Of a DNA stretch of 64,000 nt, positions 9,286 to 18,129 are shown in pieces. Positions within the stretch are counted from its first letter, which is position 1; the number at the start of each line of letters is the position of its first letter. Position numbers and translations under genes: made by a program. Source of the stretch: Pricia mediterranea (GTDB taxonomy: Bacteria > Bacteroidota > Bacteroidia > Flavobacteriales > Flavobacteriaceae); the NCBI RefSeq assembly GCF_032248455.1, contig NZ_JAVTTP010000001.1, positions 2,168,501 to 2,232,500 of the forward strand, read 5' to 3'. The notes under the pieces were generated by a model, which was not told the DNA's origin, did no database searches, and was given only the letters and a program-made list of their open reading frames with translations.

Positions 9286-10146
9286 ATGACTTCCACCACC
9301 GGTATTATTCTGGCCATCTCGCTGATCATCATCATGTTCGGGATGGGGCTGTCGCTTACCCTGCCCGACTTTAAACGGGTTTTGACCTATCCCAGGGCCA
9401 TGATTATCGGCCTTGCCTGTCAATTTATAACCTTGCCCTTAATCGGCTACCTTATTGCCGCATTACTGGGTCTATCGCCCACTTCTTCCATCGGCATCAT
9501 GCTTTTGGCCGCGTGTCCGGGTGGCCCGACCTCCAATATGCTAACCTATTTGGCCAAAGGGGATTTGGCCCTATCGGTATCGTTGACAGCCGTGGCCAGC
9601 CTTCTATCCATTTTGACTATTCCCTTTGTCATGCAGTTTGCGATGACCGAGTTTTCCAACATGGACCAAACGGTATCCGTAGATGCCGGAACCATGATTC
9701 AACAATTGTTGCTGATCGTTCTTATCCCTGTCGGGGTTGGGATGTGGGTAAAGGGCAAATTCCCTGCCTTTGCCGCAAAAATGGATAGACCCGTAAAAAT
9801 AGCCTCCGCGGTTATATTCATCCTTGTAATAGTGGGCGTTACCATTAGTATAAAGGATGTGTTCATGAGTTATTTGAAAGAGGCGGGACTTCCGGCCATC
9901 TTGCTGAACATAACTACCATGACGCTAGGATTTCTTTTGGCCGTATGGTTTAAATTAAAGCGGACACAGGCCATCAGCATTTCCATAGAGACCGGTATTC
10001 AGAACGGCACCTTGGCCATCACCTTGGCAACCATCGCCCTCAATAATGTGGAATACGCCATAGTTCCCTCGATTTACGGACTCTTAATGTTCATTTCTGC
10101 CGGTATAATTATCTTTATCAAAAAGCCATTGGGCGCTATGGTGTAG
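9286..10146 (+). CDS. Bile acid:sodium symporter (BASS)-family transporter
   Basis: The 286-residue, very hydrophobic protein has about nine predicted membrane segments. It carries BASS family signatures: LAACPGGPTSNMLTYLAKGDLALSV-like crossover motif (AACPGGPTSNMLTYLAKG is visible near residue 77) and SIETGIQNGTLAITLAT near residue 233, matching the conserved E-x-G-x-Q-N sodium-site segment. BASS proteins move organic anions with sodium across the inner membrane. The gene starts 155 bp after the deacetylase and is followed 33 bp later by the BNR protein. A role in importing an acidic product released by the neighbouring enzymes is plausible but unproven. Confidence 0.9.
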   Translation: MTSTTGIILAISLIIIMFGMGLSLTLPDFKRVLTYPRAMIIGLACQFITLPLIGYLIAALLGLSPTSSIGIMLLAACPGGPTSNMLTYLAKGDLALSVSLTAVASLLSILTIPFVMQFAMTEFSNMDQTVSVDAGTMIQQLLLIVLIPVGVGMWVKGKFPAFAAKMDRPVKIASAVIFILVIVGVTISIKDVFMSYLKEAGLPAILLNITTMTLGFLLAVWFKLKRTQAISISIETGIQNGTLAITLATIALNNVEYAIVPSIYGLLMFISAGIIIFIKKPLGAMV

Positions 10147-10233
10147 CTATTTTTATCACGGACCGATTTAAATTTTAATATGAAACAAAACCCGTTTAAT
10201 CTATCGGATGCAAACAATCCTAATAAAAAGCCT

Positions 10234-11316
10234 ATGAGAGCCTTACTTTTATGTACCGTTTTACTATTCACTTTTTCAATGAAGGGACAAATGGAAAAAT
10301 TACCGGAAGTTCAACCGTTGGATCATCCTGCTGTGTTAGTTCAAGAGTTTATCTATGAAATTGAAAATGCGCCGACACCGGAGTGTCACGCATCTACCGT
10401 CGAAGTTAGTAACGGAACCGTCATCGCCTCCTGGTTCGGGGGTACTAAGGAAAAGAACAAGGATGTCGGTATCTGGATATCGCGAAATACGGATGGAACT
10501 TGGTCCACCCCTGTCGAAGTCGCTAACGGGGTGCAGGAGGATGGCACCCGGTATCCGAGTTGGAACCCCGTACTTTTTAAACCCAAGAACGAACCCTTAT
10601 ATCTGTACTATAAAGTGGGGCCTAGCCCACAAGAATGGTGGGGGCTTTATATGACATCCGAGGATGATGGTAAAACTTGGTCGGAGCCCGTAATGCTTCC
10701 GGATGGTATTTTAGGACCTATAAAAAATCAGCCCATTCAACTGGAAAACGGCATCGTCATATCGCCCTCGAGCAATGAGACCAAATCAGGGGAGTGGACC
10801 ATCCATATAGAGCAAAGTGCCGACAATGCCAAAACATGGTCAAAGACCAAACCCCTGAACGATCCAGCCGAATTTGGTGCCATTCAACCCGTGGTTTTGA
10901 ACCATAGCAACGGTAAACTGCAATTACTCAGCCGAACAAAAAACAACGTGGTCACACAGAACTGGTCGGAGGATAGCGGCAAAACCTGGAGCACAATGAC
11001 GGCAACTCCACTCCCCAATCCCAATTCAGGTATCGACGGGGTGACCTTGAAAGATGGCCGTCATCTCTTGATATACAACCCGACTAGCAAGAATTGGGGC
11101 GATCGGGTGCCATTGAGCTTAGGAATTTCCAAAGACGGGAAGAACTGGGAACGGGTAATAGATCTGGAACCAGTACGGGAAACAACTGATAGGAAAGGTG
11201 AAGAATATTCATATCCCACCGTAATTCAAGCTGAGGACGGTAAAGTACACCTGGTTTACACTTGGAATCGGAAAACCGTAAAATATATGGTTTTGGATCC
11301 TGCGAAAATCAAATAG
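10234..11316 (+). CDS. Secreted BNR-repeat (sialidase-fold) protein
   Basis: From the ATG at 10234 the protein is 360 residues with a clear signal peptide (MRALLLCTVLLFTFSMKGQ). An in-frame ATG at 10180 would add 18 polar residues in front of the signal, so I prefer 10234. At least four Asp-box-like turns of a six-bladed propeller are visible: SEDDGKTW, SADNAKTW, SEDSGKTW and SKDGKNW, plus the opening HASTVEVSNGTVIASWFGG that is typical of BNR_2 proteins (Pfam PF13088). The sialidase label is only structural: this fold also occurs in rhamnosidases and other glycosidases, and I cannot identify the full catalytic Arg triad. The next gene starts directly at its stop codon, so the two are translationally close. 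Confidence 0.8.
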   Translation: MRALLLCTVLLFTFSMKGQMEKLPEVQPLDHPAVLVQEFIYEIENAPTPECHASTVEVSNGTVIASWFGGTKEKNKDVGIWISRNTDGTWSTPVEVANGVQEDGTRYPSWNPVLFKPKNEPLYLYYKVGPSPQEWWGLYMTSEDDGKTWSEPVMLPDGILGPIKNQPIQLENGIVISPSSNETKSGEWTIHIEQSADNAKTWSKTKPLNDPAEFGAIQPVVLNHSNGKLQLLSRTKNNVVTQNWSEDSGKTWSTMTATPLPNPNSGIDGVTLKDGRHLLIYNPTSKNWGDRVPLSLGISKDGKNWERVIDLEPVRETTDRKGEEYSYPTVIQAEDGKVHLVYTWNRKTVKYMVLDPAKIK

Positions 11317-12723
11317 ATGCGTACCAAAAGATGGCAACGAAGAGTATTGAGGACTGTTGGCATATTGGCCGTTATGCTAGGGTTGCTGTTTTATTTTGCT
11401 GCCGACACCATTGAAACCGATCCTTATTTCGAGTCTGGGTATTATAAAATTACCTTGGCTAAGGTGGATGACGCCTTCCAAGAAAAAATAGAAGCCCAAG
11501 GGCAGTTTTTAGCAGGTTTTGCCCGCATGAACATCACTCCAAAATATGTGAAGGATTCGCCAGATGCCGCGAAGGGCGAGTTCAGTTCGATCAAATTGGC
11601 CGGGTATGGCGATGGACAAATAGCTGTGGGTGTTCATGACTCCTTGTTTGCCAAGGCCATCGCTTTGGAAGTAGATGGCAATGAACTGATCTTTTTAAGT
11701 GCCGATATGGTCGTCATTCCCGAACTGGTAGTGCTAGAGGTCGAATCGAACCTAGACAGCGAAATTGCAAGAGCACAAATTTTATACGGTGCAACACACA
11801 CGCATGCCAGTATTGGAAACTGTATTCCAGGCTTCGTGGGTGAAAGCTTTATGGGTGACTTTCAACCCGAAGTGGTCGAATGGCTCGGAAAGAAATTTAC
11901 GCAGCTCATTCTCAATGCTCGAAAAGACAGGAAGCCTGCAAGGTTTTCCTCGGGCGATATCAGGGTCCCGAATTTGATACGCAACCGCATTATCGGGGAA
12001 ACCGGCAGACTAAACGACAAGTTGAACGTGGCAACTTTTGCACAACACGAGGGCAAAAAAGCCGCCATCGGAATCTTCGGTGCCCATGCCACTACTATAG
12101 GTCCGTGGAACGACAAATTCAGTGGAGACTATCCCGGTTATTTTCAAAGAAGTCTCGAAGCCAAAGGCATAGATTTGGCGCTATTCTTTGCCGGAACGGT
12201 AGGCAGCCATTCCAACAAAGGGAAGGGCGAAAAATTTCAGAAGTCACGATACATCGGAGAAACTTTGGCCGATTCGGCCTCGGTGCTAATCAACAAAATG
12301 GAAGCCGATTCGATTTTGGCAATGACGGTAATAACTACTGAGATCGAAATCCCGGAACTTCAGGCTTTCTATGTTTCCGACCGGTTGCGACTTTCGCCGT
12401 GGGCAGGGGGCAAAATGATGGCCGAAATGAAATCGATTTATCTACAAGGCGTAAAACTAAACGATTTGCTGTGGATTACGATGCCTTACGAGCTGAGCGG
12501 CGAATACGGAATAGATTTGAAAAACGCCTTGGAGGTAGCGGGTTATAACTCTGCCCTCACCAGCTTCAATGGGCAATATTTAGGCTACATCGTACCTCAA
12601 AAATATTATTATTACGACACTTATGAAGCCCGATTGATGGGTTGGTACGGTCCTAGTATGGGAGATTACCTGATGGAGCTTAACTTCAGACTGGCCAATG
12701 AACTCACGGATTCCCGACTATAA
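11317..12723 (+). CDS. Neutral/alkaline ceramidase N-domain hydrolase, membrane-anchored
   Basis: The 468-residue protein starts with a positively charged segment and one membrane helix (ILAVMLGLLFYFAADTI), then the ceramidase N-domain pattern: GFARMNITP, KLAGYGDGQIAVGVHDSLFAKAIALE, LIFLSADMVVIP and the metal-site motif YGATHTHASIGN. It is shorter than true neutral ceramidases (about 650-750 residues) and lacks their C-terminal immunoglobulin-like domain. In Bacteroidota such short forms sit in carbohydrate loci and probably act on another amide or ester. Its end overlaps the convergent oxidoreductase gene by 6 bp. The fragment at 5601 is a relic of a related protein. Confidence 0.8.
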   Translation: MRTKRWQRRVLRTVGILAVMLGLLFYFAADTIETDPYFESGYYKITLAKVDDAFQEKIEAQGQFLAGFARMNITPKYVKDSPDAAKGEFSSIKLAGYGDGQIAVGVHDSLFAKAIALEVDGNELIFLSADMVVIPELVVLEVESNLDSEIARAQILYGATHTHASIGNCIPGFVGESFMGDFQPEVVEWLGKKFTQLILNARKDRKPARFSSGDIRVPNLIRNRIIGETGRLNDKLNVATFAQHEGKKAAIGIFGAHATTIGPWNDKFSGDYPGYFQRSLEAKGIDLALFFAGTVGSHSNKGKGEKFQKSRYIGETLADSASVLINKMEADSILAMTVITTEIEIPELQAFYVSDRLRLSPWAGGKMMAEMKSIYLQGVKLNDLLWITMPYELSGEYGIDLKNALEVAGYNSALTSFNGQYLGYIVPQKYYYYDTYEARLMGWYGPSMGDYLMELNFRLANELTDSRL

Positions 12724-13725
12724 ATTCACGACTTCTCCCGTTTTTGCGGATTCGTATGCCGCATCAACAATATTCAGAACGATCTGACCTTCCGACAGAC
12801 CGGGATTCGGTCTTTTATTGTTTTTGATGGAGGCAATAAAATGTTCCATTTGCTTATCGTAGATGGTCTGATCGCAATGTTCTTTCCTATTGGGCAGGTC
12901 TGGAATAATTTTCTCGAAAGACTCTTCCCCGGCGGTTATTTTCAAAAAGGTCGGGAAAAGGTTGGCATATCCCTTGGTGCCGAATATACCGGCACTTGCT
13001 TCGGGACCGTCCATATGGGGCTGCCACCAGCCGCTTTCGATGATGCTTTCCGTACCGTTATCCCAAGTGATGACCATGATTCCGGTATCGTCAACGTCGT
13101 AGTCCCCAAAGTGTGTTGCAATCCGGGCATAGACTTTTAAGGGCCTTGGGTCGCCCAACAGATATCGTACGGCATCGACGGCATGGACGCCCATATCGGC
13201 CAAGGCACCGCCGCCCGCCAATTCCTTTTTTGCAAACCATCCTGATGGCCCCCAATTCTCGTGGATGCCATAGCCCTTGGTCTTAAAAATTTTTCCGAGT
13301 TTTCCCGAGGCGATAGTCTCCTTTATATAATTTACATCGGTATCGAAGCGCCACATGTGCCCGACCATGACCAAGCGATTATATTGCTTCGCCGTTTTTT
13401 CAATCTGCCGGCCTTCCGCGGCATTTATGGCCATGGGCTTTTCCAGGAAAACATGCTTCCCGTTTTTTAGGAATTCGATAGCGTAAGGCGCATGGAATTG
13501 ATTCGGGGTACAGATAATGACCGCATCAATGCTGTCATTCCCCGCTACTTTTAAAGTATCGGTAAAGGTGTGCTCGATACCATATTCAATTGCGAATTTT
13601 TGGGCACGCTCCTTTTTTCTGGCCACAACCGCAGCAATCTGAACGTTTGGTGTCGCTTTAAGGGCACGGGCGTGGTAGTGGGCAATGAAACCGGCACCAA
13701 TTATTGCTACTTTAATGTTGTCCAT
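12718..13725 (-). CDS. Gfo/Idh/MocA-family NAD(P)-dependent oxidoreductase
   Basis: The 335-residue cytoplasmic protein has the N-terminal Rossmann motif VAIIGAGFIAHYHARAL, the family hallmark FLEKPMAINAAEGRQI near residue 95, and the substrate-domain segment GGGALADMGVHAVDAVRYLLG. These enzymes oxidise or reduce a hydroxyl of a sugar or cyclitol, or catalyse oxidoreductive glycoside cleavage in some cases. It is the last gene of a three-gene minus-strand operon (49 bp after the VCBS gene). The context with a dehydrogenase propeller suggests sugar oxidation chemistry. The exact substrate cannot be called. Confidence 0.92.
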   Translation of the reverse strand: MDNIKVAIIGAGFIAHYHARALKATPNVQIAAVVARKKERAQKFAIEYGIEHTFTDTLKVAGNDSIDAVIICTPNQFHAPYAIEFLKNGKHVFLEKPMAINAAEGRQIEKTAKQYNRLVMVGHMWRFDTDVNYIKETIASGKLGKIFKTKGYGIHENWGPSGWFAKKELAGGGALADMGVHAVDAVRYLLGDPRPLKVYARIATHFGDYDVDDTGIMVITWDNGTESIIESGWWQPHMDGPEASAGIFGTKGYANLFPTFLKITAGEESFEKIIPDLPNRKEHCDQTIYDKQMEHFIASIKNNKRPNPGLSEGQIVLNIVDAAYESAKTGEVVNL

Positions 13726-13774
13726 AGGGTTTTAAAAAATAAGTTGACTTCGACACTTTGTCAATTTTCATGTG

Positions 13775-14959
13775 TCAATCCGGAATTCTATTCTCGAAAA
13801 GAAAGACCCCGTTTTTGTTGGCGATAATTATATCGGGCCTTTCGTCTTTGTTCATGTCGCGGACCGCAATATTGAGTCCTGCTCCGGAATCGGAATCGAT
13901 CAGGTGCTCCTTGAAATAAGGTTTTTTTCCCGGGGTAAATTCTATCCAGAACAAGTATGGGGTATCGGCATCACCGGCATCGTTGCCATTATGGGCAAGA
14001 AATCGCTTGCCGGTAATAAAATCGGCACGGCCATCACCGTTTATATCGGCCAAAATCGAGGCATGGGTCTGGGCGGTGGTGGTACTGATCAAATGGGTGA
14101 CGAAGTTTTGATCTGCCAATTGTTCGTGCCACCAAACACCTAGTTTATGGGCGGATGCACTTACGACATCGTTGGTGCCGTCTCCATTTACATCCATTAC
14201 CTGCATATGCGAACAAGGTTCTCCGAGATCGGCGGGATGAAACTTCCAATCCCCAGAACTTTTATCGGCTTTTCCTTCAAACCATCCTTCCGTTACGACC
14301 ACGTCTTCGATACCATCATTATTAACGTCGCCATATCCGATGCCGTGGGAGTACTGTTCGGTGCCCGGTGCATTTTCTTTGCTCAGTGCAAAACGGCTCC
14401 ATTCGGTTTGCCCGGGATCTAAGGGTGCCTGTAACCAGACAATCTGCTTTTTGTCGACATCCCCGCAAAGAATGTCAAGCCTGCCATCACCGTCAATATC
14501 GATAAAGCCGGGCGATTCGTTGGAAATTCCCATTGCATCCGCAATGCTATGTTTTTGCCATGCTCCGGATTTGTTTCTAGGATTTTCAAACCAAAAACCC
14601 GCCATTCCGGGATAGTCGATAATAACCACATCGTCCCAGCCATCCAAATTTACATCCATCCCCAAATTCAAAAAAGAATCGCTGTATTCCTTGTAGGGGT
14701 CGAATATACGTGAAGGAGCCATTTCGCGCCGCACCCACGTAGGGGCTTCAAACCAATAATAGCCCGCGACAATATCCAATAGGCCATCGTTGTTCAGATC
14801 TGCCGCGGCTACGCCTTCCGAAATAAAATCCCTGGTAATCGTGAATTTTTTAAAATCAGTAGCCCTATCGGCTTGGCCGTAGGCCATTTGTGCGAGGCAT
14901 AAAAGTGCCGCAATCTTTCCCGAGTGCCAACTGAATATGATATAATTCGATGTTCTCAT
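13775..14959 (-). CDS. Secreted FG-GAP/VCBS-repeat protein
   Basis: The 394-residue protein has a signal region (LLCLAQMAYGQA) and seven calcium-loop repeats of an integrin-like propeller, e.g. DLNNDGLLDIVAG, DVNLDGWDDVVII, DIDGDGRLDILCG, DVNNDGIEDVVVT, DVNGDGTNDVV, DINGDGRADF and DMNKDERPDIIIA. Each D-x-N/D-x-D/N-G loop binds calcium. Repeats carry the EFWF/WFE aromatic signature seen in flavobacterial proteins encoded next to PVC-type dehydrogenases. No catalytic residues are evident; a binding or scaffold role is likely. The gene follows the cupredoxin-dehydrogenase by 10 bp, so the two proteins probably act together outside the inner membrane. Confidence 0.88.
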   Translation of the reverse strand: MRTSNYIIFSWHSGKIAALLCLAQMAYGQADRATDFKKFTITRDFISEGVAAADLNNDGLLDIVAGYYWFEAPTWVRREMAPSRIFDPYKEYSDSFLNLGMDVNLDGWDDVVIIDYPGMAGFWFENPRNKSGAWQKHSIADAMGISNESPGFIDIDGDGRLDILCGDVDKKQIVWLQAPLDPGQTEWSRFALSKENAPGTEQYSHGIGYGDVNNDGIEDVVVTEGWFEGKADKSSGDWKFHPADLGEPCSHMQVMDVNGDGTNDVVSASAHKLGVWWHEQLADQNFVTHLISTTTAQTHASILADINGDGRADFITGKRFLAHNGNDAGDADTPYLFWIEFTPGKKPYFKEHLIDSDSGAGLNIAVRDMNKDERPDIIIANKNGVFLFENRIPD

Positions 14960-14969
14960 TTTTCCTGGT

Positions 14970-17843
14970 TCATTTTAAGAGGGAGTCGATCAGAATAAGA
15001 ACGCTATCCTTTTCGGCCGAAGTTGATTTTAGCAAGCGCTTTTTCAAATCCCTTAATGATTTTTTAGAGTTGGCAGTATTCAAGGCACTTGCCCTTTGGA
15101 TCGTGTAGGACAAGTGTTTCGGTATTTTAGCCTTTTCCGCCATTTTCAGGGCGCGGTCGGTATCTAGGGTGACCAGCGCCTCCGATGCGTACCATAGCAT
15201 CAAGGGCAGATTATGGTCAACGTCGTCTTCCGGTCTTTGCACAAGCGCCTCCAATACTTCCCAGCGGTGTTCCGGGTCTAATCGCATCATAGCGGAAGTC
15301 AGATATAGCCGTACCAAGGCGGAAGTGTCCTTTTTTGCGAGTTGCACAAATTGTTCCATGGTTGCAGCCGTAACGTTTTTATCTTCCGTCAAAAGCTGAA
15401 CTGCCCAGCTTCTGACGTATTCGTCCGAATTTTGCAAGAGATCCCTCAGCCCATTCTCTGAAAGCCCGTTTGTCGCATGGAGCGCCCATAAAGCCCTCAG
15501 TTTTCGGATCACATCGGGATGGTCGGCCAGAATTTTTTTCAGACCCTCGTGTACTTCGGGACTACCGCCCCGCTCTTGCAAGATAATTCGGGCCTGTCGT
15601 ACGTACCATTCGTTTTCATGCAATTGATAATTGACCAGCTCCATATCGGATGCTTTGTATAGATTTACCTGGACCCATATATCGTTTTTGTGGGTAATTT
15701 TAAAGATTCGCCCCAAGGTCTTGTCGTGCACCTCTGGGTTTGGACTATGGCACTGGTTCTGATCATACCAATCTATGGCGAACACGGAACCACTTGGGTC
15801 ATACTTAAAATTGAGCCATTGCGACCAGGAATCGTTCATTTCCAAAAAGTCCTTTTTATGCGAAGCTATGTAACCGGATCCCGAGCGGATCAATTTATCA
15901 TTGTTCAATTTTGACCCGTTTATATTGTTCATAAAGATGGTATTGTGGTATTCCCTAGGCCAAGAATCCCCGCCCAGATAGATCATGGCACCGGCATGGG
16001 CATGACCGCCCCCGGCCGCGGCCGATCTGAAATTGCCGGCATGCGGACCGCGATTCCCCGACCAGTGCACGTGATCCCCGATGGATTTGATGTCATCATA
16101 GGTATACGGATTAAAATGTTCCCCTCCTTGGCGTTGGTATCTGGCACCTTGAATGATGTGAAACATATGCGGAATTACACAAACGGTAATAAACGGATGC
16201 CCATAGTCATTGAAGTCCAATCCCCAGGGGTTACTGGTGCCTTCCGAAAAAACTTCGAACTCTTGCCGTATAGGATGATATCGCCATACCGCGGCGTTCA
16301 GTTTAGTCCGCTCATCGTCGATGGCACCAGGCTTACCGACATTGGAATGCGTAAACACGCCGTGTACCCCATAAAGCCAACCGTCGGGGCCCCATCTGAG
16401 ATTGTTCAGCACCTCGTGCGTATCATCGAGCCCCCAACCATCGAGCACTGTTTCCGGCGGGCCGGCGGGCTTGTCATTTTCCCTGTCCCAAGGAATGAAC
16501 AGAAGATAAGGTGCCGCCCCCACCCAAACACCGCCCATGCCCACTTCGATGCCGCTGGCCATATTCAAGCCTTCGATAAATATCTTTCTTTTGTCCAAGG
16601 TGCCATCGCCATTGGTATCCTCAAAAATTAAAATGCGGTCTCGGCCCTTACCCTCCTCCGCGGGAACGGGATAGGTATGCCCCTCTAAGACCCACAACCT
16701 TCCCCGTGCATCGATGGTAAAACTGATGGGACGAACAATATCAGGCTCCGCGGCTGCCAGCGTAATTTTAAATCCATCGGGAAGGGTCATGGCTTTTACA
16801 GCCTCCTTTCCGGATAGCCCGGAATGTAAGACAGGGTCCAACGGAGGGAGAATACTGATATCCTTTTGGAAGAGTTCATTGGGGAAGCTGGGCCGACTTG
16901 GATAAAAAAGAAAATCATCAAAGTTGATATGCGCCCAGGTATCATCTTGAATGTAAGGGATAGGCGATGTACCGGTCTCCTTATCGATGATACGTACGAA
17001 AATATTCTCGTTCATATGATCAGTCAGATCGACCACCACAGGCTGCATGGTGGGACGGCCTTGCCCGGTAGATTTGAAAATGATCCGGTTCGTTTTAGCT
17101 TCCACGATCTCGACTCGGGTATCGGCCAATGCACCACCCGAAACCCTAAAGGAAGCAAACGGGTGGCTAACCTCAAATGGCACCGAAGTCAGGGTGCCCT
17201 TTAATTTGTAGTTGGTGCTTCCGCCACTGCTCAGAAAGAAATCGCCGTCAAAGTTAATTTGGGTATCTTCTTTGTAAACCAATGAAAGCCTATTGAAAAG
17301 GGCGTCTTTAAAGGCCTCACCCTCGACCTTCCAATCGCTCAGGTTGCCCCTCTCAAAACCCACATTCAAGGGTTTGCCTTCTTTCATGGGCACGATTCCG
17401 GCAATTACGGGAAGGGAGATATCACCTTCGACGATCTTGAACTCACCGACCATGCCTGCGGCGCGGTGGCCGGGCACCGTACAATAATAGGTGTCATCAC
17501 TTTCCGCCCAAAAGGAAATGCTTGTCCTTGAGCCCGTTTCGAGCAAGGTAGTACTTTTTATCCCCAATTTCTCCAGAGCAACATCATGTGTCATGGTCTC
17601 GCCATTGGTTATGGTAATACGAACACGATCACCTTTGTTGGCACGCAGGGTAGGGTTTCGGGTCCCATCAGGAGCAAAATAGCCCAACATTCTCGCTTCA
17701 AGTTCATATTCACGATCAATACTTGTTGAGTCGCGTGCTTGGAGCTGCGCCGATTCGCGCTTCTTTTCAGACCGACAGGCACAGAAAAATGATGCGATAA
17801 GAAGTACGATGGATACCGTATTAAATAATCGGTATTTTTTCAT
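14970..17843 (-). CDS. Cupredoxin-PVC-type membrane-bound dehydrogenase fusion lipoprotein with HEAT repeats
   Basis: The 957-residue lipoprotein (SFFCAC lipobox) is a multidomain fusion. Residues about 45-140 are a plastocyanin/azurin-like domain with a full type-1 copper set: His86 (MTHDVAL), Cys121, His126 and Met131 in YCTVPGHRAAGM. A beta-sandwich of about 160 residues follows, then the PVC-type membrane-bound dehydrogenase propeller (about 330-770; LPDGFKITLAAAEPDIVRP, RILIFEDTNGDGTLDK, LRWGPDGWLYGVHG), then helical HEAT-like repeats to the end. Related proteins usually carry a C-terminal cytochrome c CxxCH; none is present here, so copper may replace heme as electron carrier. First gene of a three-gene operon with VCBS and Gfo/Idh proteins. 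Confidence 0.85.
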   Translation of the reverse strand: MKKYRLFNTVSIVLLIASFFCACRSEKKRESAQLQARDSTSIDREYELEARMLGYFAPDGTRNPTLRANKGDRVRITITNGETMTHDVALEKLGIKSTTLLETGSRTSISFWAESDDTYYCTVPGHRAAGMVGEFKIVEGDISLPVIAGIVPMKEGKPLNVGFERGNLSDWKVEGEAFKDALFNRLSLVYKEDTQINFDGDFFLSSGGSTNYKLKGTLTSVPFEVSHPFASFRVSGGALADTRVEIVEAKTNRIIFKSTGQGRPTMQPVVVDLTDHMNENIFVRIIDKETGTSPIPYIQDDTWAHINFDDFLFYPSRPSFPNELFQKDISILPPLDPVLHSGLSGKEAVKAMTLPDGFKITLAAAEPDIVRPISFTIDARGRLWVLEGHTYPVPAEEGKGRDRILIFEDTNGDGTLDKRKIFIEGLNMASGIEVGMGGVWVGAAPYLLFIPWDRENDKPAGPPETVLDGWGLDDTHEVLNNLRWGPDGWLYGVHGVFTHSNVGKPGAIDDERTKLNAAVWRYHPIRQEFEVFSEGTSNPWGLDFNDYGHPFITVCVIPHMFHIIQGARYQRQGGEHFNPYTYDDIKSIGDHVHWSGNRGPHAGNFRSAAAGGGHAHAGAMIYLGGDSWPREYHNTIFMNNINGSKLNNDKLIRSGSGYIASHKKDFLEMNDSWSQWLNFKYDPSGSVFAIDWYDQNQCHSPNPEVHDKTLGRIFKITHKNDIWVQVNLYKASDMELVNYQLHENEWYVRQARIILQERGGSPEVHEGLKKILADHPDVIRKLRALWALHATNGLSENGLRDLLQNSDEYVRSWAVQLLTEDKNVTAATMEQFVQLAKKDTSALVRLYLTSAMMRLDPEHRWEVLEALVQRPEDDVDHNLPLMLWYASEALVTLDTDRALKMAEKAKIPKHLSYTIQRASALNTANSKKSLRDLKKRLLKSTSAEKDSVLILIDSLLK

Positions 17844-18129
17844 ATCGGTGCGTAGAAATCTATTTTTGGATAAAACGTGTTTTATAGCCTTTCAAAAATT
17901 ATGGCTCCCTTTACAATTCTGGAATTAGGTGTAATGGTTCGACAGCTAAAAATTTGGGGAATTCGTTTACCATAAAAATAGAAATTTAATCTATAGTATC
18001 CGAAAAACCATTGGGGCTTGTAAAGGATATAAAATGAGCTCGTTTAAACGAGCTTACAGAGGTATTTGGCACAATTTTATGCAGTATCAATTTTCAAAAT
18101 GCAAGTATTTATGCTGTGGATAAAGATGC
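17844..18129. other. Intergenic region between the DegT and dehydrogenase operons
   Basis: This 286-bp AT-rich stretch has no supported gene. It contains the perfect palindrome described at 18037 and must hold the promoter of the 17843 gene on its left side. I found no clear TTG/TAnnTTTG pair. Confidence 0.5.
18037..18054. terminator. Perfect 18-bp palindrome, candidate terminator of the DegT operon
   Basis: AGCTCGTTTAAACGAGCT is a perfect palindrome (7-bp stem, TTAA loop) 75 bp beyond the DegT stop codon. Read on the minus strand it is followed by CATTTTATA, a weak T-run, which fits termination of that operon. A dimeric-protein operator is the alternative. The core CTCGTTTA recurs in the inverted repeats at 53449 and 53601. 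Confidence 0.4.

Noticed and set aside
10234-11316. Calling the BNR protein a true sialidase
   Set aside because: Asp boxes prove only the fold; I could not place the Arg triad, Tyr/Glu pair and Asp needed for sialidase activity.
11317-12723. Calling this a functional ceramidase
   Set aside because: It is much shorter than known neutral ceramidases and sits among carbohydrate genes.
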